Below, piece after piece: positions 23,718-35,323 of a stretch of 64,000 nucleotides of DNA. Numbering within the stretch: the first letter of the stretch is position 1; every line of letters starts with the position of its first letter. Both the position numbers and the translations under genes were made by a program. The notes under the pieces were generated by a model, which saw nothing but the letters and a program-made list of their open reading frames with translations, ran no database searches and was not told the DNA's origin. Location of the stretch: contig CM043950.1 in the NCBI GenBank assembly GCA_014529385.2, positions 64,996,935 to 65,060,934 of the forward strand, given 5' to 3'. The stretch is from Adiantum capillus-veneris. Lineage: Eukaryota; Streptophyta; Polypodiopsida; Polypodiales; Pteridaceae.

Positions 23718-23812
23718 GGTACTAGTGACATGTCATATATTCTTGATACACATGCTTGAACACTCATGTGCATGGTATCTAACAAATCTTTCTTTTTATT
23801 CCTTCTTGCAGG

Positions 23813-23935
23813 ATCTTACAAAGGATACTACTAGATGGAGCTCAATCAATAGAGATTTTGATATTTTTGCTCAAAATAATGAAGCAGTCACCTACATTTT
23901 TTGTTTATCAATTTCTTGAGAGACTTTATTTTAGT
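23813..23935 (+). other. Candidate 3' untranslated exon of the first FCP1-like gene
   Basis: It follows TTTTTATTCCTTCTTGCAG. A donor of the form AAG|GTACTA directly follows the stop codon (GT at 23719). The sequence has two open frames but no recognisable protein, so an untranslated exon is the simplest reading. Confidence 0.35.
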
Positions 23936-23939
23936 TTGT

Positions 23940-24640
23940 AATCATCAAATGAAATGAAAAGTATCCTTCTTATTAAGATTGTTGATCTTTTTCTTGTTCA
24001 AACCTTTCAATTGTGATTTATAGTTTTGTTAGCATGAGATTGTGCTTTTTTAGTTTGAAAAAAACTGTCAAAGATCCAAGTCTTTTTGGCTTTACTTAAG
24101 TTATTAATTGTGAAAGATCCAAGTCTTTTTGCTTTACTTAAGTTATTGATTGCCTATGTAATAGTCCTTAAAACAATATCGGATGGCTTTCTTGCTCCCA
24201 TGTCTCACATTGGTCTTTAGGTAAGACAAGTGGTGACCTTGAAAGTATGGTCTCATATCTCGATCAAGTGAAGAGACATGAAGCTTAAATATCACTACTA
24301 TGTATCTAGTGTTAAACTCCATCGAGACAAAGACTAGATAGCCAAATTGCAGTCGAGTTTAAGTGAAAAATCCATTTGAGCTAAGGTAAAACTTATAGTG
24401 CCTCATTTTTCTAGGATTCTACCCCATCAAGGAAGTTAGAATCTAGCACAAACCAATTAAGACTCTTTTGGAGCCTAGATAGGACAATTCGTGGAACTTA
24501 TGAAACTTATTATTGAGTTAGAGTTTAGTTTAGATAAGCAAAAGATCTTCAAACCAGCACTTGACTTTCTTACTATTCAATATTCAAAGTCCCTTGAGGC
24601 TAACAAATTACATACCCACTTGTAACCTAACTAATGAGTA
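23940..24640. other. Spacer with a direct duplication; the repeat family switches strand here
   Basis: AAGATCCAAGTCTTTTT followed by CTTTACTTAAGTTATT occurs twice, about 45 bp apart (around 24068 and 24113). One decayed plus-strand motif lies near 24220. The next clear copies, from 24705, are on the minus strand. Confidence 0.5.
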
Positions 24641-24775
24641 ATTATATAGATCTAAGCAAGTATATATAATGAGTCTTCAAACTAATAATCCAAGGGAAGA
24701 GAGTAGCAAGGTCCACTACTTGTCCAAGCTCAGCTCTAGACAACATAGAAAGATGCTAGTTCTACTAATTGTCTA
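24640..24775 (-). repeat. Array boundary block, first inverted copy
   Basis: Reverse complement of the block at 15890-16025: TAGATCTAAGCAAGTATATA, then CCAAGGGAAGAGAG, then CCAAGCTCAGCTCTAGACAA. It marks the start of the minus-strand array. Confidence 0.75.
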
Positions 24776-27700
24776 ATTATAGGCATGGAGAAATGATAGA
24801 AGGTTGACCACTTGTCCAACCTATCATCTCTAGTAAGATGGGAGGTTTGGCCTTAAGATTCACCATGTAACCAACCTATACATCATTGTATTATGAAGAG
24901 TAAAAAAGCAAAGCTCCACCACTTGTCCAAGCTAGTTCTAAAATCCACATGGAGATAAGCAAGCTCCACCATTTGTCGAATCTCTCTTCCATTAAAACAT
25001 GAAAAAACTCATCTATGTTGTATAGGGGGACTTTTTTTCAAGGTCCACCACTTGTCCAAGCTAGGATCCCTAGTAGCACGAGTGGTTTGGTCTCAAGATA
25101 CACCACTTGTACACTCTATGTCATTATATTAAGAAGAACTATGTATTAAGGTCCACCACTTGTCCAACCTATAAGGTTATATCTTAAATGGTATCCTTTC
25201 TCACCACTTGAAATGCCCATGATATGTTTTACACGGGGGTTTCATTCCAAGGTCCACCACTTGTCCAAGCTAACTCTATTCAAACATAGAGAGAAGCAAA
25301 GGTCCACCACTTGTCCAAGCTAACTCTATTCAAACATAGAGAGAAGCAAAGGTTCACCACTTGTCAAAGCTAGGCTCCGTTGAAGTATGGAGAGAAGTAA
25401 CCTCCATCATTTTTCCAAGATAGGTGCCATTCAAACATGGAAAGAATCAAGATCTACCATGTCTCCGAGATTCTAGGCTCCATTGAAACACCCTAAAACC
25501 ATGATATTTTGTACATGGGGTGTTTACATTCAAGGTCTACCACTTCTCTAACGTATTATACCTAGTAGCATGAGTGATTTGGTCTTAAGATTCACCACTT
25601 ATCCACTCTATGTCATTATATTAAGAATAACTGGGTGTTAAGGTCCACCACTTGTCCAACCTATAAGGGTATATCTTAAATGGTATCCTTCACCACTTGT
25701 CAAGGTCCATCACCACTTTTCCAACCTATAAGGTTATATCTTGAATGATATTTTTCCTCATCACTTGTAATGTCCATGCTATGTTTTACAAAGGGGTTTT
25801 GTTCCAAGACCCACCACTTGTCCAAGCTAACTCCATTAAAACATAGAGAGAAGCAAAGGTCCACCACTTGTCCAAGATAGGCTCCATTGAAACATGGAGA
25901 GAAGGATGATCCACCATTTCTCCAAGATAGGTTCCATTGAAACATTGAGAGAAGCAATCTCCACCATGTCTCCAAGCTAGGCTCCATTGAAATACCCTAA
26001 ACCCATAATTTTGTACATGAGGGGTTTACATTCAAGGTCCACCACTTGTCCAACCTATTATCCCTAGTAGCAAGAGTGGTTTGGTCTCAAGATTCACCAC
26101 TTGTACACTCTATGTCATTATATTAAGAAGAAATATGTGTTAAGTCCACCACTTGTCCAGCCTATAAGGTTATATTTTAAATAGTATCCTTTCTCACCAC
26201 TTGAAATGCCCATGATATGTTTTACATGGGGGTTTCATTCCAAGGTCCACCACTTGTCCAAGCTAACTCTATTAAAACATATAGAGAAAGAAAGGTCCAC
26301 CACTTGTCCAAGCTAGGCTCATTGAAACATGGAGAGAAGGAACCTCCACTGTTTCTCCTAGATAGGCTCCATTGAAACATGGAGAGAAATAAGCTCCACC
26401 ATGCCTCCAAGTTGCTAGGCTCCATTGAAATACCCAATACCCATAATTTTTTGTACATGGGGGGTTTACATTCAAGGTTCACCACTTGTCCAACCTATTA
26501 TCCCTAGTAGGTTTGGTCTCATGATTCACCACTTGTCCACTCTATGTCATTATATTAAGAGGAATTAGGTGTTAAGGTCCACCACTTGTCCAACCTATAA
26601 TGTTATAGCTTGAATGGTATTTTTTCTCACCACTTGTAATGCCCATGACATGATTTACATGGGGGTTTTGTTCCAAGGTACACCACTTGTCCAAGATAAA
26701 TCTATTGAAACATAGAGAGAAACAAAGGTCCACCACTTTTCCAAGCTAGGCTGCATTGAAACATGGACCTTAATACCAAATTATTTCTAGTAGCATGAGT
26801 GATATTTTGTACATGGGGGGTTTACATTCAAGGTCCACCACTTGTCCAACCTATTTCCCTAGTAGGTTTGGTCCCAATTTCACCACTTATCCACTCTATG
26901 TCATTATATTAAGAATAATTGGGTGTTAAGGTCCACCACTTGTCCAACCTATAAGGTTATATATTGAATGGTATTTTTTTCTCACCACTTGTAATGCCCA
27001 TGATATGTTTTACATGGGGTTTTTGTTCCAAGGTCCACCACTTTTCCAAGATAACTCTATTCAAACATAGAGAGAAACAAAGGTCCACCACTTGTCCAAG
27101 CTAGGCTCCATTGAAACATGGAGAGAATGATGCTGCACCATTTATCCAAGATAGGCTGCATTGAAACATGGAGAGAAGCAAGCTTTACCATGTTTCCAAG
27201 CTAGGCTCCATTGAAACACTCTAGGGGGTTTTATTTCAAGGCCCACCACTTGTTTAACCTATTATCCCTAGTTGCATGAGTGGTTTGGTTTCAAGATTCA
27301 CCACTTGTACACTCTATGTCATTATATTGTGTTAAGGTCCACCACTTGTCCAACCTATAAGGTTATATCTTAAATGGTATCCTTTCTCGCCACTTGAAAT
27401 GCCCATGATATGTTTTACATGGGAGTTTCATTCCAAGATCCACCACTTGTCCAAGCTAACCATATTCAAACATAGAGAGAAACAAAGGTCCACGACTTGT
27501 CCAAGCTAGGCTCCATTGAAACATGGAGAGAAGGAACCTCCACCATTTCTCCTAGATAGGCTCCATTAAAACATGGAGAGAAGTAAGTTCCACCATGTCT
27601 CCAAGATGCTAGGCTCCATTGAAATACGCAAAACCCATGATATTTTGTACATGGGTGATTTACATTCAAGGTCAACCATTTCTCCAACCTATTATCCCTA

Positions 27701-28560
27701 GTAGGTTTGGTCTCACAATTCACCACTTTTCCACTATATGTCATTATAATAAGAGGAATTGGGTGCTAAGGTCCACCACTTGTCCAGCCTATAAGGTTAT
27801 ACCTTGAATGGTATTTTTTCTCACCACTTGTAATGCCCATGACATGCTTTACATGGGGGTTTTGTTCCAAGGTTCACCACTTGTCCAAGCAAATTCTATT
27901 GAAACATAGAGAGAAACAAAGGTCCACCACTTTTCCAAGCTAGGCTCCATTGAAACATGGACCTTAATACCAAATTATTCCTAGTAGCATGAGTAATATT
28001 TTGTACATGGGGGGTTTGCATTCAAGGTCCACCACTTGTCCAACGTACTTTTCCTAGTAGGTTTGGTCGCAAGATTCACCACTTGTCCACTCTATGTCAT
28101 TATATTAATAATAATTGGGTGTTGAGGTCCACCACTTTTCCAACCTATAAGGTTATATATTGAATGGTATTTTTTCTCACCACTTGTAATGTCCATGATA
28201 TGTTTTACATGGGGATTTTGTTCCAAGGTCCACCACTTGTCCAAGCTAAATCTTTCAAACATAGAGAGAAACAAACGTGCACCACTTGTCCAAGGTAGGC
28301 TCCATTGAAACATGGAGAGAATGATGCTCCACCATTTATCCAAGATAGACTCCATTGAAACATGGAGAGAAGTAAGCTCCACCATGTTTCCAAGATGCTA
28401 GAGTCCATTGAAATACCCAAAACCCCTGATACTTTGTACATGGGGGGTTTACATTCAAGGTCCACCACTTGTCCAACCTATTATCCCTAGTAGCATGAGT
28501 GGCTTGGTCTCAGGATTCACCACTTGTCCACTCTATATCATTATATTAAGAAAAATTGGG
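24775..28560 (-). repeat. Minus-strand repeat array 2
   Basis: Same family as the 5.5-15.9 kb array, read as AAGGTCCACCACTTGTCCAA with TCCATTGAAACATGGAGAG, TGTCATTATATTAAGAA and CCCATGATATGTTTTACATG spacers. Unit length is irregular (about 355-500 bp). No dimeric order is seen and copies are more diverged than in the main array. It ends shortly before the upstream flank of the second FCP1-like gene. Open frames on either strand are repeat-derived. Confidence 0.9.
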
Positions 28561-28898
28561 TTTCCATATCTAAATGGATCTTTGCTTGGATAAGTGGTAG
28601 ACCTTGAGACCTAAATACCCATTCTACACTAGAGCATTGGTTAAGCCTTATACACTTCAAGAATACCTTTAACAACAAGTAGTAGTTATTAGTTGACTTA
28701 AGTCTAGTTGAACTCCATGGTATTGAGACTAAGAGAGAGTGTAGCATAAAAAAGAGTCAGGATTTTAATTTGACTTTCTTTCTATTAATGAGTAGATCAT
28801 AGATGGATTTTGGTATCTAATAAAACCTTAGGGTAGACAATGTAAAACTCATGTCTATTGTTGTGTTTGCATTAAGTGTTCTTGTTCTTTAATTTCAG
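28560..28898 (+). other. Upstream flank or intron end of the second FCP1-like gene
   Basis: Contains one plus-strand motif variant (GCTTGGATAAGTGGTAGACC at about 28584), then AT-rich sequence. It ends in the acceptor TTGTTCTTTAATTTCAG (AG at 28897-28898). Confidence 0.6.
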
Positions 28899-29674
28899 AA
28901 CCATTACAGAAAAATGGATTGGCTATATGCTGGCATAAATTGAAGAAAACTATTGAATTACCCATCCAACCTCCTCCAAGACCTTGTCCAAGGAATGAAT
29001 CACCTCCTTATCACCTACCACTTGCTTTCAAGGACATCAAAAGAGTACTTATCTTGGATCTAGAGGGGTTACTTCTCAAGACAGTTGAAATGAAACATGG
29101 AGATTATATGCCATCATGGGCTCAACACATGCGACTTGTGGAGGACAAAGATGAAGTTTATCATGTGGTGCGACCAGACGCACAAAGTTTTTTGGATTTT
29201 TGTGCTGAATACTTTGAGCTATGGATATGGAGTTGCTATAACTTAACAAGGGTGCAACGCATCACAAAAAAGTGTTTTCCTGAGCAGTATACCAAGTTCA
29301 AGGTGAGTATGAGTAACAAAAATTGCCAAAATCCAAATATCATGTTAGGATTTACAAGGGTTTATCACAAAAATCTGAGTGATATTTGGAAGATATTTGA
29401 GGATTTGGATGCAAACAATACCTTAATTTTTGATGACACTCCATATAGGGTGATGTGGAACATGCCAGGGACATATCTTATATTTCCAAAGATGTGGAGG
29501 CAAACTTCCGAGAAACTTCAAAACTTCTTGCAGAGAACCATAATTCCATGGTTGGTAGGATGGTTGTATGCAAGAGATAAGAGAGTCTATACATATAACA
29601 CAATTGTAAATCAGTATAGTGATTCTGAGACAAATTATGTCATTGGTGTGTACTTGTCAACACGAAATCATTGA
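28899..29674 (+). CDS. FCP1/NIF-type HAD-family protein 2, last exon; acid/base Asp replaced by Glu
   Basis: The exon opens after a clear splice acceptor, in phase 1, and reads PLQKNGLAICWHKLKKTIEL to a TGA, 257 residues. The start codon must lie in an upstream exon that I could not find. After a Pro-rich stretch the FCP1-homology domain shows motif I as LILDLEGLLLK (second Asp of DxD is Glu), motif II as LWIWSCYNLTR (the usual WST is WSC) and motif III as LIFDDTPYRVMWN. Length and motif spacing agree with the other FCP1-like protein at 22.5 kb, so the two are paralogues. Substitution of the acid/base residue in both suggests a shared loss or change of phosphatase activity. The exon is bounded on both sides by minus-strand arrays. 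Poly-T/TAAAG follows the stop by about 60 bp. Confidence 0.78.
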
Positions 29675-29679
29675 ATAAA

Positions 29680-30430
29680 TATGGCTATAAGATGCTTTTT
29701 TTATTCTAGTGTGTATCTTTCAACATTTGTATAATTTGATATAGTCTTTTTTTTTTTTTTAAAGGTGTGTCAATTTTATGAACACTTGAATGGAGTGCAC
29801 CCTACTCTAAGGGGACTTCAATGTACTATTGGAGTGCATCCTATTGTAAGGGGACTCTGATGTATTGCTAGAGTGCACCCAAATTTTTGGGGACTCATTT
29901 TTTATTTGATTGGGGCCTATGTTGGGTCATATAGTAAAAGAAATTCATTTTTTGTCAATTCATATCGAGGTTGCATTTATTTGAAACTATGAAATAATTG
30001 ATGTTTGATGTCAAAATAAAACTTGTAAGTGTGGATCAGAGAATTCATGGACTTTAAATATGTGAGGGATCTTTTTCTTGGGCACAAATGTTTGCTTCAA
30101 GAATTTTGTCATTACATACTTTATGTGAAAGAGTTTTAGAACCTAAAAGACTTTGAAAACAAAACTATGGAATCTAAGTGCATGTATTCTTGAATGGCTT
30201 GAAAGTTGATGTATACATGCATGTCGCCTTGATGAAGATTTAGATCTGACAAGATGGAAAGATATAATTCTTGGACGTTACCTTTGTCAATTTGGTAATA
30301 ACATATTTAACTTTCTTTTAATATGGGTGGAAAATATATTATTATGTGCATTTGGAACCTAATTGCTTGACCTTCAAACCAAGATTCCTATGTTATTTTT
30401 TCATATACTTTTTTGTACTGAATTAAGATT
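29680..30430. other. Spacer; three imperfect copies of a GGAGTGCACCCT repeat at 29788-29890
   Basis: After a 19 T run, three units of about 45 bp carry GGAGTGCACCCTACTCTAAG / GGGGACT variants. The rest is AT-rich with no gene recognised. Confidence 0.55.
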
Positions 30431-30570
30431 TTGGATGCAAGGTCCACCACTTGTTCAAGCTAGATCTAAGAAAGTATATATACTGAGTCTTTAAACTAGT
30501 AAACCAAGGGAAGAGAGAAGCAGGGTCCATCACTTGTCCAAGCTCATCTCTAGACAACATAGAGAGATGT
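30430..30570 (-). repeat. Array boundary block, second inverted copy
   Basis: Carries the same ordered words as the copies at 15.9 and 24.6 kb: CAAGCTAGATCTAAG, AAACTAGTAAACCAAGGGAA and CAAGCTCATCTCTAGACAAC. Confidence 0.75.
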
Positions 30571-31860
30571 TATGTCTACTAATTGTCCAATATAGTCATG
30601 GAGAAATAATAGAAGGTTGATCCACTTGTCCAACCTATCATCTCTAGTAAAATGGGAGGTTTGGCCTTAAGATTCACCATGTAACCAACATATACTTCAT
30701 TGTATTATGAAGAGTAGAAAAGAAAAGCTCCACCACTTGTCTAAGGTAGTTCCAAAATCAACATGGAGAGAAGAAAGCTTCACCATTTGTCCAAGATAGG
30801 TTCCATTAAAACATGGAAAACCTCATATATGTTGTACATGGAAGCTTTTTTCCAAGGTCCACCACTTGTCCAAGCTAGGATCCATTAAAACATGGATAGA
30901 AACAAGGCTCCACAACTCGTCCAACCTTTATAGCTGCGAAGTGTACCGGTTGTCTAAACTAGGCATGGGAAAATAATAGAAGGTCCACCACTTATCCAAT
31001 ATATTATCTCTAATAGCATGGGAGGTTTGGTCTCAAGATTTAGGAATTGGCTGACCTGTATTTCATTGTATTATGATGAATTTGGTTTTAAAGTCAACTA
31101 CTTATCCAAGCTATAAGTTTATATCTTGAATGGTATTCCTTCCCATCACTTAGAAAACCAATGATATGTTGTACATGGGAGGGTTTGTTACAAGGTCCAC
31201 CACTTGTCCAAGCTAGTTTCATTGAAACATGGATGAAGACAAGCTCCACCATTTGTTAAATCTAGACTCCATTGAAATCTAGAAAATCCATTCTATGTTG
31301 TACATGGGGTTTTTGTTTTAAGGTCCAACACTTGTCCAAGCTAAGATCCATTGAAACATGGAGTAGAGAAACACTCCACCACTTGTCCAAGCTAGGCAAC
31401 ATTGATAGTAGTTGGTTTATTTTGAAGATCCACCACGTGTCTAAGCTAACTCTATTGAAACATAGAGAGAAGCAAAGGTCCACCAACTGTTCAAGCTAGG
31501 CTCCATTGAAACATGGACAGAAGCAAGCTCCACCATTTCTCCAAGATAGACTCCATTGAAACATGGAGAGAATCAAAGGTCCACCATTTCTCCAAGCCAA
31601 GATCTAGTTGTCCAACCTATAAGGTTATATCTTAAATGGTAATCTTTCTAATCACTTGGAATACCCATGATATGTTTTACATGGGGGTTTTGTTCCAAGA
31701 TCACCACTTGTCCAAGCTAACTCTATTGAAACATAGAGAGAAGCAAAGGTCCACCACTTGTCCAAGCTAGTCTCCATTGAAACAAGGAGAGAAGCAAGCT
31801 CCATCATTTCTCCAAGATAGGCTAGCATGGATAAGTGCACCTTGAAACCAACCTTCCTAT
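30570..31860 (-). repeat. Minus-strand repeat array 3
   Basis: Continues directly from the boundary block with GGTCCACCACTTGTCC units and ATTGAAACATGGAGAGAA spacers, clearest at 31195-31600 and 31690-31800. It is diverged, with no regular period. Confidence 0.85.
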
Positions 31861-32330
31861 GAGGCAATAGAGCATATGCTACATATTTTATGTATGCCCC
31901 ATGCCTCAAATTAAGAAGTTATAGATTAGAAGTGTACCTTGCTTAAATGTCACATGCAATAAATTAAGGAAAAATAGCCAAGTGGATTGTATTCCTCAAT
32001 GGATCCTTGCTTTCACAAGTTGTGAACCTTGAGTCACTTTTACATTAACTTGGACAAGTGGTGGACCTAGAAACCAAGCTCTCCATGTTGAGATAAGTTG
32101 TAAGTAGGACAGTAGAACATAGACAACGATAATTGATGCAATATACTCCTCTCCTAATAATCCAATTGATTGAAACCATGATATTTTAGTTGTTTTCATT
32201 GTGTATTGTATGTGCATAAAGTGGAATGAGACCTTAAGAAAACTCAAATTTTTGACAAAATCTCTATATTTTATACATGATATATTGAAAGTTGTCCAAC
32301 CTGGGAATTGGGATTTTCCCACTTTACCTA
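31860..32330. other. Spacer, last motif copies on the plus strand
   Basis: One clear plus-strand copy (TTGGACAAGTGGTGGACCTA at about 32049) and decayed ones. The repeat family does not appear to the right of this point. Confidence 0.55.
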
Positions 32331-33989
32331 ATATGGTCTTTCAAGATGGATAACTCATCATCTACTCCAAAATCAAAGCTCCTAAAGTGGAAATCATCAA
32401 ATATGGATACCAAAGCCTAGTGTCCATCAAATCATCGAGAAAAAGAATCAACTGCAAAAGATGGTCACACAAGGACCAAAGAAAAGGTGGGTTCCAAAAT
32501 TGCTAGTGGAAACTCAATACAAAGAACCACACACATCAACAATCACTTCTCATGGGAGATAAAGCAAAAACTATACCAATCCCTACAAGAGCTGAAGGAC
32601 TTGTTTCACAAAGTAGTATGGACATACAACAAGCAAGTCAGGGGAGCCAACATATGTCAACCTACTCGAAAAAATGGTGGCATCCAAAGACCAACCCAAT
32701 GAAAGAGGCATAAATTTCCAAAACTTATAGAATTGGATTTCTAACCTTGAGCAGGTAAGTCCAAGTTGCCATTCAACATACATGGCATAAATGTCAGAGT
32801 TGAGCACCTAAGCCACTAAATAAGCGAGGCGTTAGTCCCAAACTTTCAAGTAATATCTTATGTGGTCAAGCGTCATAGCTACTCTAGCTACTGCTGAAGC
32901 TGGAAGAGTTGAGCATAATTAAATTGTGTCGCTCATGCTGATATAGGTGGGCATAAGAGTCAAATTCTATGTAATTTATGTCTAGAGAAGTAAAGAAGGA
33001 AGTCCAAAGAACACTCACACTGATCCCAGTGAGGTATGAGTGGAGAGGCTTCTATATCAAAAGCCCTTCTTGGAAATATGGAAGATATTGTGACATCCTT
33101 TGATATCACATGTGCTACATTTGTTCCTTGAAGCACCCCTCAAATCCATCTCTTACACTAATGCTATTGTTTTTTTTTTAAATCTCATAAGCATATAGAG
33201 TGTCCCATAATTGGCACTTTCATTAGACACTCTTCCTTTGTTTCTCCCAAGCTCTCACCTTGCATGACAGGTACTTCAAATGGAACTACTCAACTCCAAT
33301 AAGAGCGTATACCAAAGGCCCTTTTTTCCCACCAGGTTTTTTCCTTTGTCATCCACGTTTTAGACCCTAATCTAGAAACACGTCATCTTCTTGTGTATAA
33401 TTCTTCTACATCAGTAATAAGAAAATGGCTACCCAAATCAATCGGCAACAACTTGGAGCTACAACTGTAGATCCATCATACTTATCAAGATAATATCTTA
33501 CATTCAAGTAAACAACAAATCTTCAGCAAGCAATGGCAAAATGAAGAATGGCCTACAATGACAAGCAATGACACATTCAGCATGTGAGCCGTACACAACA
33601 ACAATGTGTAGCTCACACAGTGCTTCAACATTGGCTACCTATTGCAGACAACTCAAATTGCAGTGGACCTAGAAAGCAAACCCATCATAAAGTCCACACC
33701 ACAAAGAGTCAGCTCTACAAACTGAAACACATCAAAATACATCTTCACAGAGAACAACACTGGCAAGAAAGAGGAGAATGCAAAACAAGAAGAAAAGTTG
33801 CATAGGCAATCAAAGCTCAAATTGTGTATCAACAAGACAGAAGATATGTATCACTCAAGGAATGGGGGCGTTATCAACGACAAAGCACTTCCCAAACAAA
33901 ATACCAACACTGAAGTCAAAGTTGAAGACAACCCTATGACAAGACTGCACATAGTCGTGTCAAGGGATGCCACGATCTAGGAAGGGGGA
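32331..33989 (+). mobile_element. Internal remnant of an LTR element, 3' part
   Basis: A-rich sequence without recognisable protein, ending in a purine tract (AGGAAGGGGGAA) directly before TGTTAGGG. That is the normal layout of a polypurine tract and 3' LTR. The left limit is arbitrary. Confidence 0.4.
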
Positions 33990-34439
33990 ATGTTAGGGAA
34001 CTGATTGAACAGGCGTCCACCTGATCGGACATGTAGTTGGACACCACATTTTTACTCTATTGGTTTTCCGAGCTACTGTAGTAATTTACTCTTTGTAAAT
34101 TGTGATTCCAAAGTAGCGAGTCGATTCCTGAGTTGTAATGCTTTCATGATATTTGTAAAGGTCCATTTGAACCGGCCACTAGACATTTAGAAAGCCCTAG
34201 GTATAAAGGTCAATAACTTTAATATGAAAGGGAGGCTTATCTTTTAGCAGAGAAAGAGCTCTATTGTATGTACGCTCAAGCTACAAAGCTGCTCAAACTT
34301 GTAATCAATTTTTCTACATTGGGAAATCCATTTTCAACTCTGAAACTTGCATTATGTTCCTCTCTCTTTGCTCTTTCATTTAAGTGTAAGCATTGTCAGT
34401 TTTGATATGGATTGGCGTCATTGCCTGGGTCGTTAACAT
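33990..34439 (+). mobile_element. LTR, plus-strand copy
   Basis: Starts TGTTAGGGAACTGATTGAAC and may end at GGGTCGTTAACA. The sequence matches the reverse complement of 34905-35323 over about 400 bp, including CCTAGGTATAAAGGT (TATA-like) and GAGAAAGAGCTCTATTG. The preceding polypurine tract marks it as a 3' LTR. Confidence 0.65.
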
Positions 34440-34904
34440 TGACGTCGTTGTTGGACATCTGTAGCATAGCTATCTGGCACTAAAATAATGTCAATACTCA
34501 GGGAAGTGACACGGTTGGGGCACGGAGATGCTTTGAGGTTGACAATCTCAAGAAGTGAACCTAACAAGAAAAGCAATCACTCAATGATCGGATAAATCTC
34601 TTTGCCATTTCTCACCGCTCTAGGTCATCATGCCATTTCGGCACTCGAACGGACTCGAAATGCAACAAAACTTTAGAAGGAGATTTAGGACACTTAGGAG
34701 CACTATCCTACCAAGTTTGGTCACAATCCAACAAGGTTCCAAAATCACAATCCATCATGAAAAAGGTCTTGAAAACTGCAACAATACATACCAAAAATAT
34801 CGCCCTATGGTCTAAGAACACTCTCCTATGGTCAAAACGACTAAAAATAGTGATTTAAGCACTCAAATCTGTAATTAAGACTCACTAACGCGTAGTAGAG
34901 AACC
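34440..34904. other. Sequence between two face-to-face LTRs
   Basis: 465 bp without recognisable coding or repeats. It may be residual element leader or target DNA. Confidence 0.35.
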
Positions 34905-35323
34905 ACGGAAAAACTAACAATGCTTACACTTAAATGAAAGAGCAAAGAGAGAGGAACACAATTCAAATTTTGGAATTAAAAACGGATTACCCAATTGTTA
35001 GAAAAGTTGATTACAACTTTGAGTAGCTTCGTAGCTTGACTGTACGTACAACATGGCTCTTTCTCTGCTAAAAGATAAGCCTCCTTTTCACATTAAATTT
35101 ATTAACCTTTATACCTAGGGCTTTCTAAATGGCCATTGATCGGTCCACTTGGACCTTTACAAATATCATGACAGGATTACAACTCAAGGAATCGACTCGC
35201 TACTCTAGAATAAGGATTTACACAGATTACTACTACACTAGCTCGAAAAACTTATAGAGCACAAATGTAGTGTCCGGCTACGTGTCCGACCAGGTGGACG
35301 TCTGTTCAGTCAGTCCCCTAACA
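34905..35323 (-). mobile_element. LTR, minus-strand copy
   Basis: Read on the minus strand it begins TGTTAGGGGACTGACTGAAC at 35323. It is preceded by the polypurine tract CCAAAAAGGGAGAA (35324-35337), so it is the 3' LTR of an element whose body lies to the right. Similarity to the LTR at 33990 stops near 34905. Confidence 0.65.

Noticed and set aside
25700-28468. Minus-strand open frames of 67-97 codons in array 2
   Set aside because: They are the same repeat-derived frames, in more decayed copies, with no independent coding evidence.
1-32110. CRISPR-like array
   Set aside because: The repeated 18-mer has variable copies inside a larger repeated unit. Spacers are themselves repeats, not unique, and the genome is plant-like with introns.
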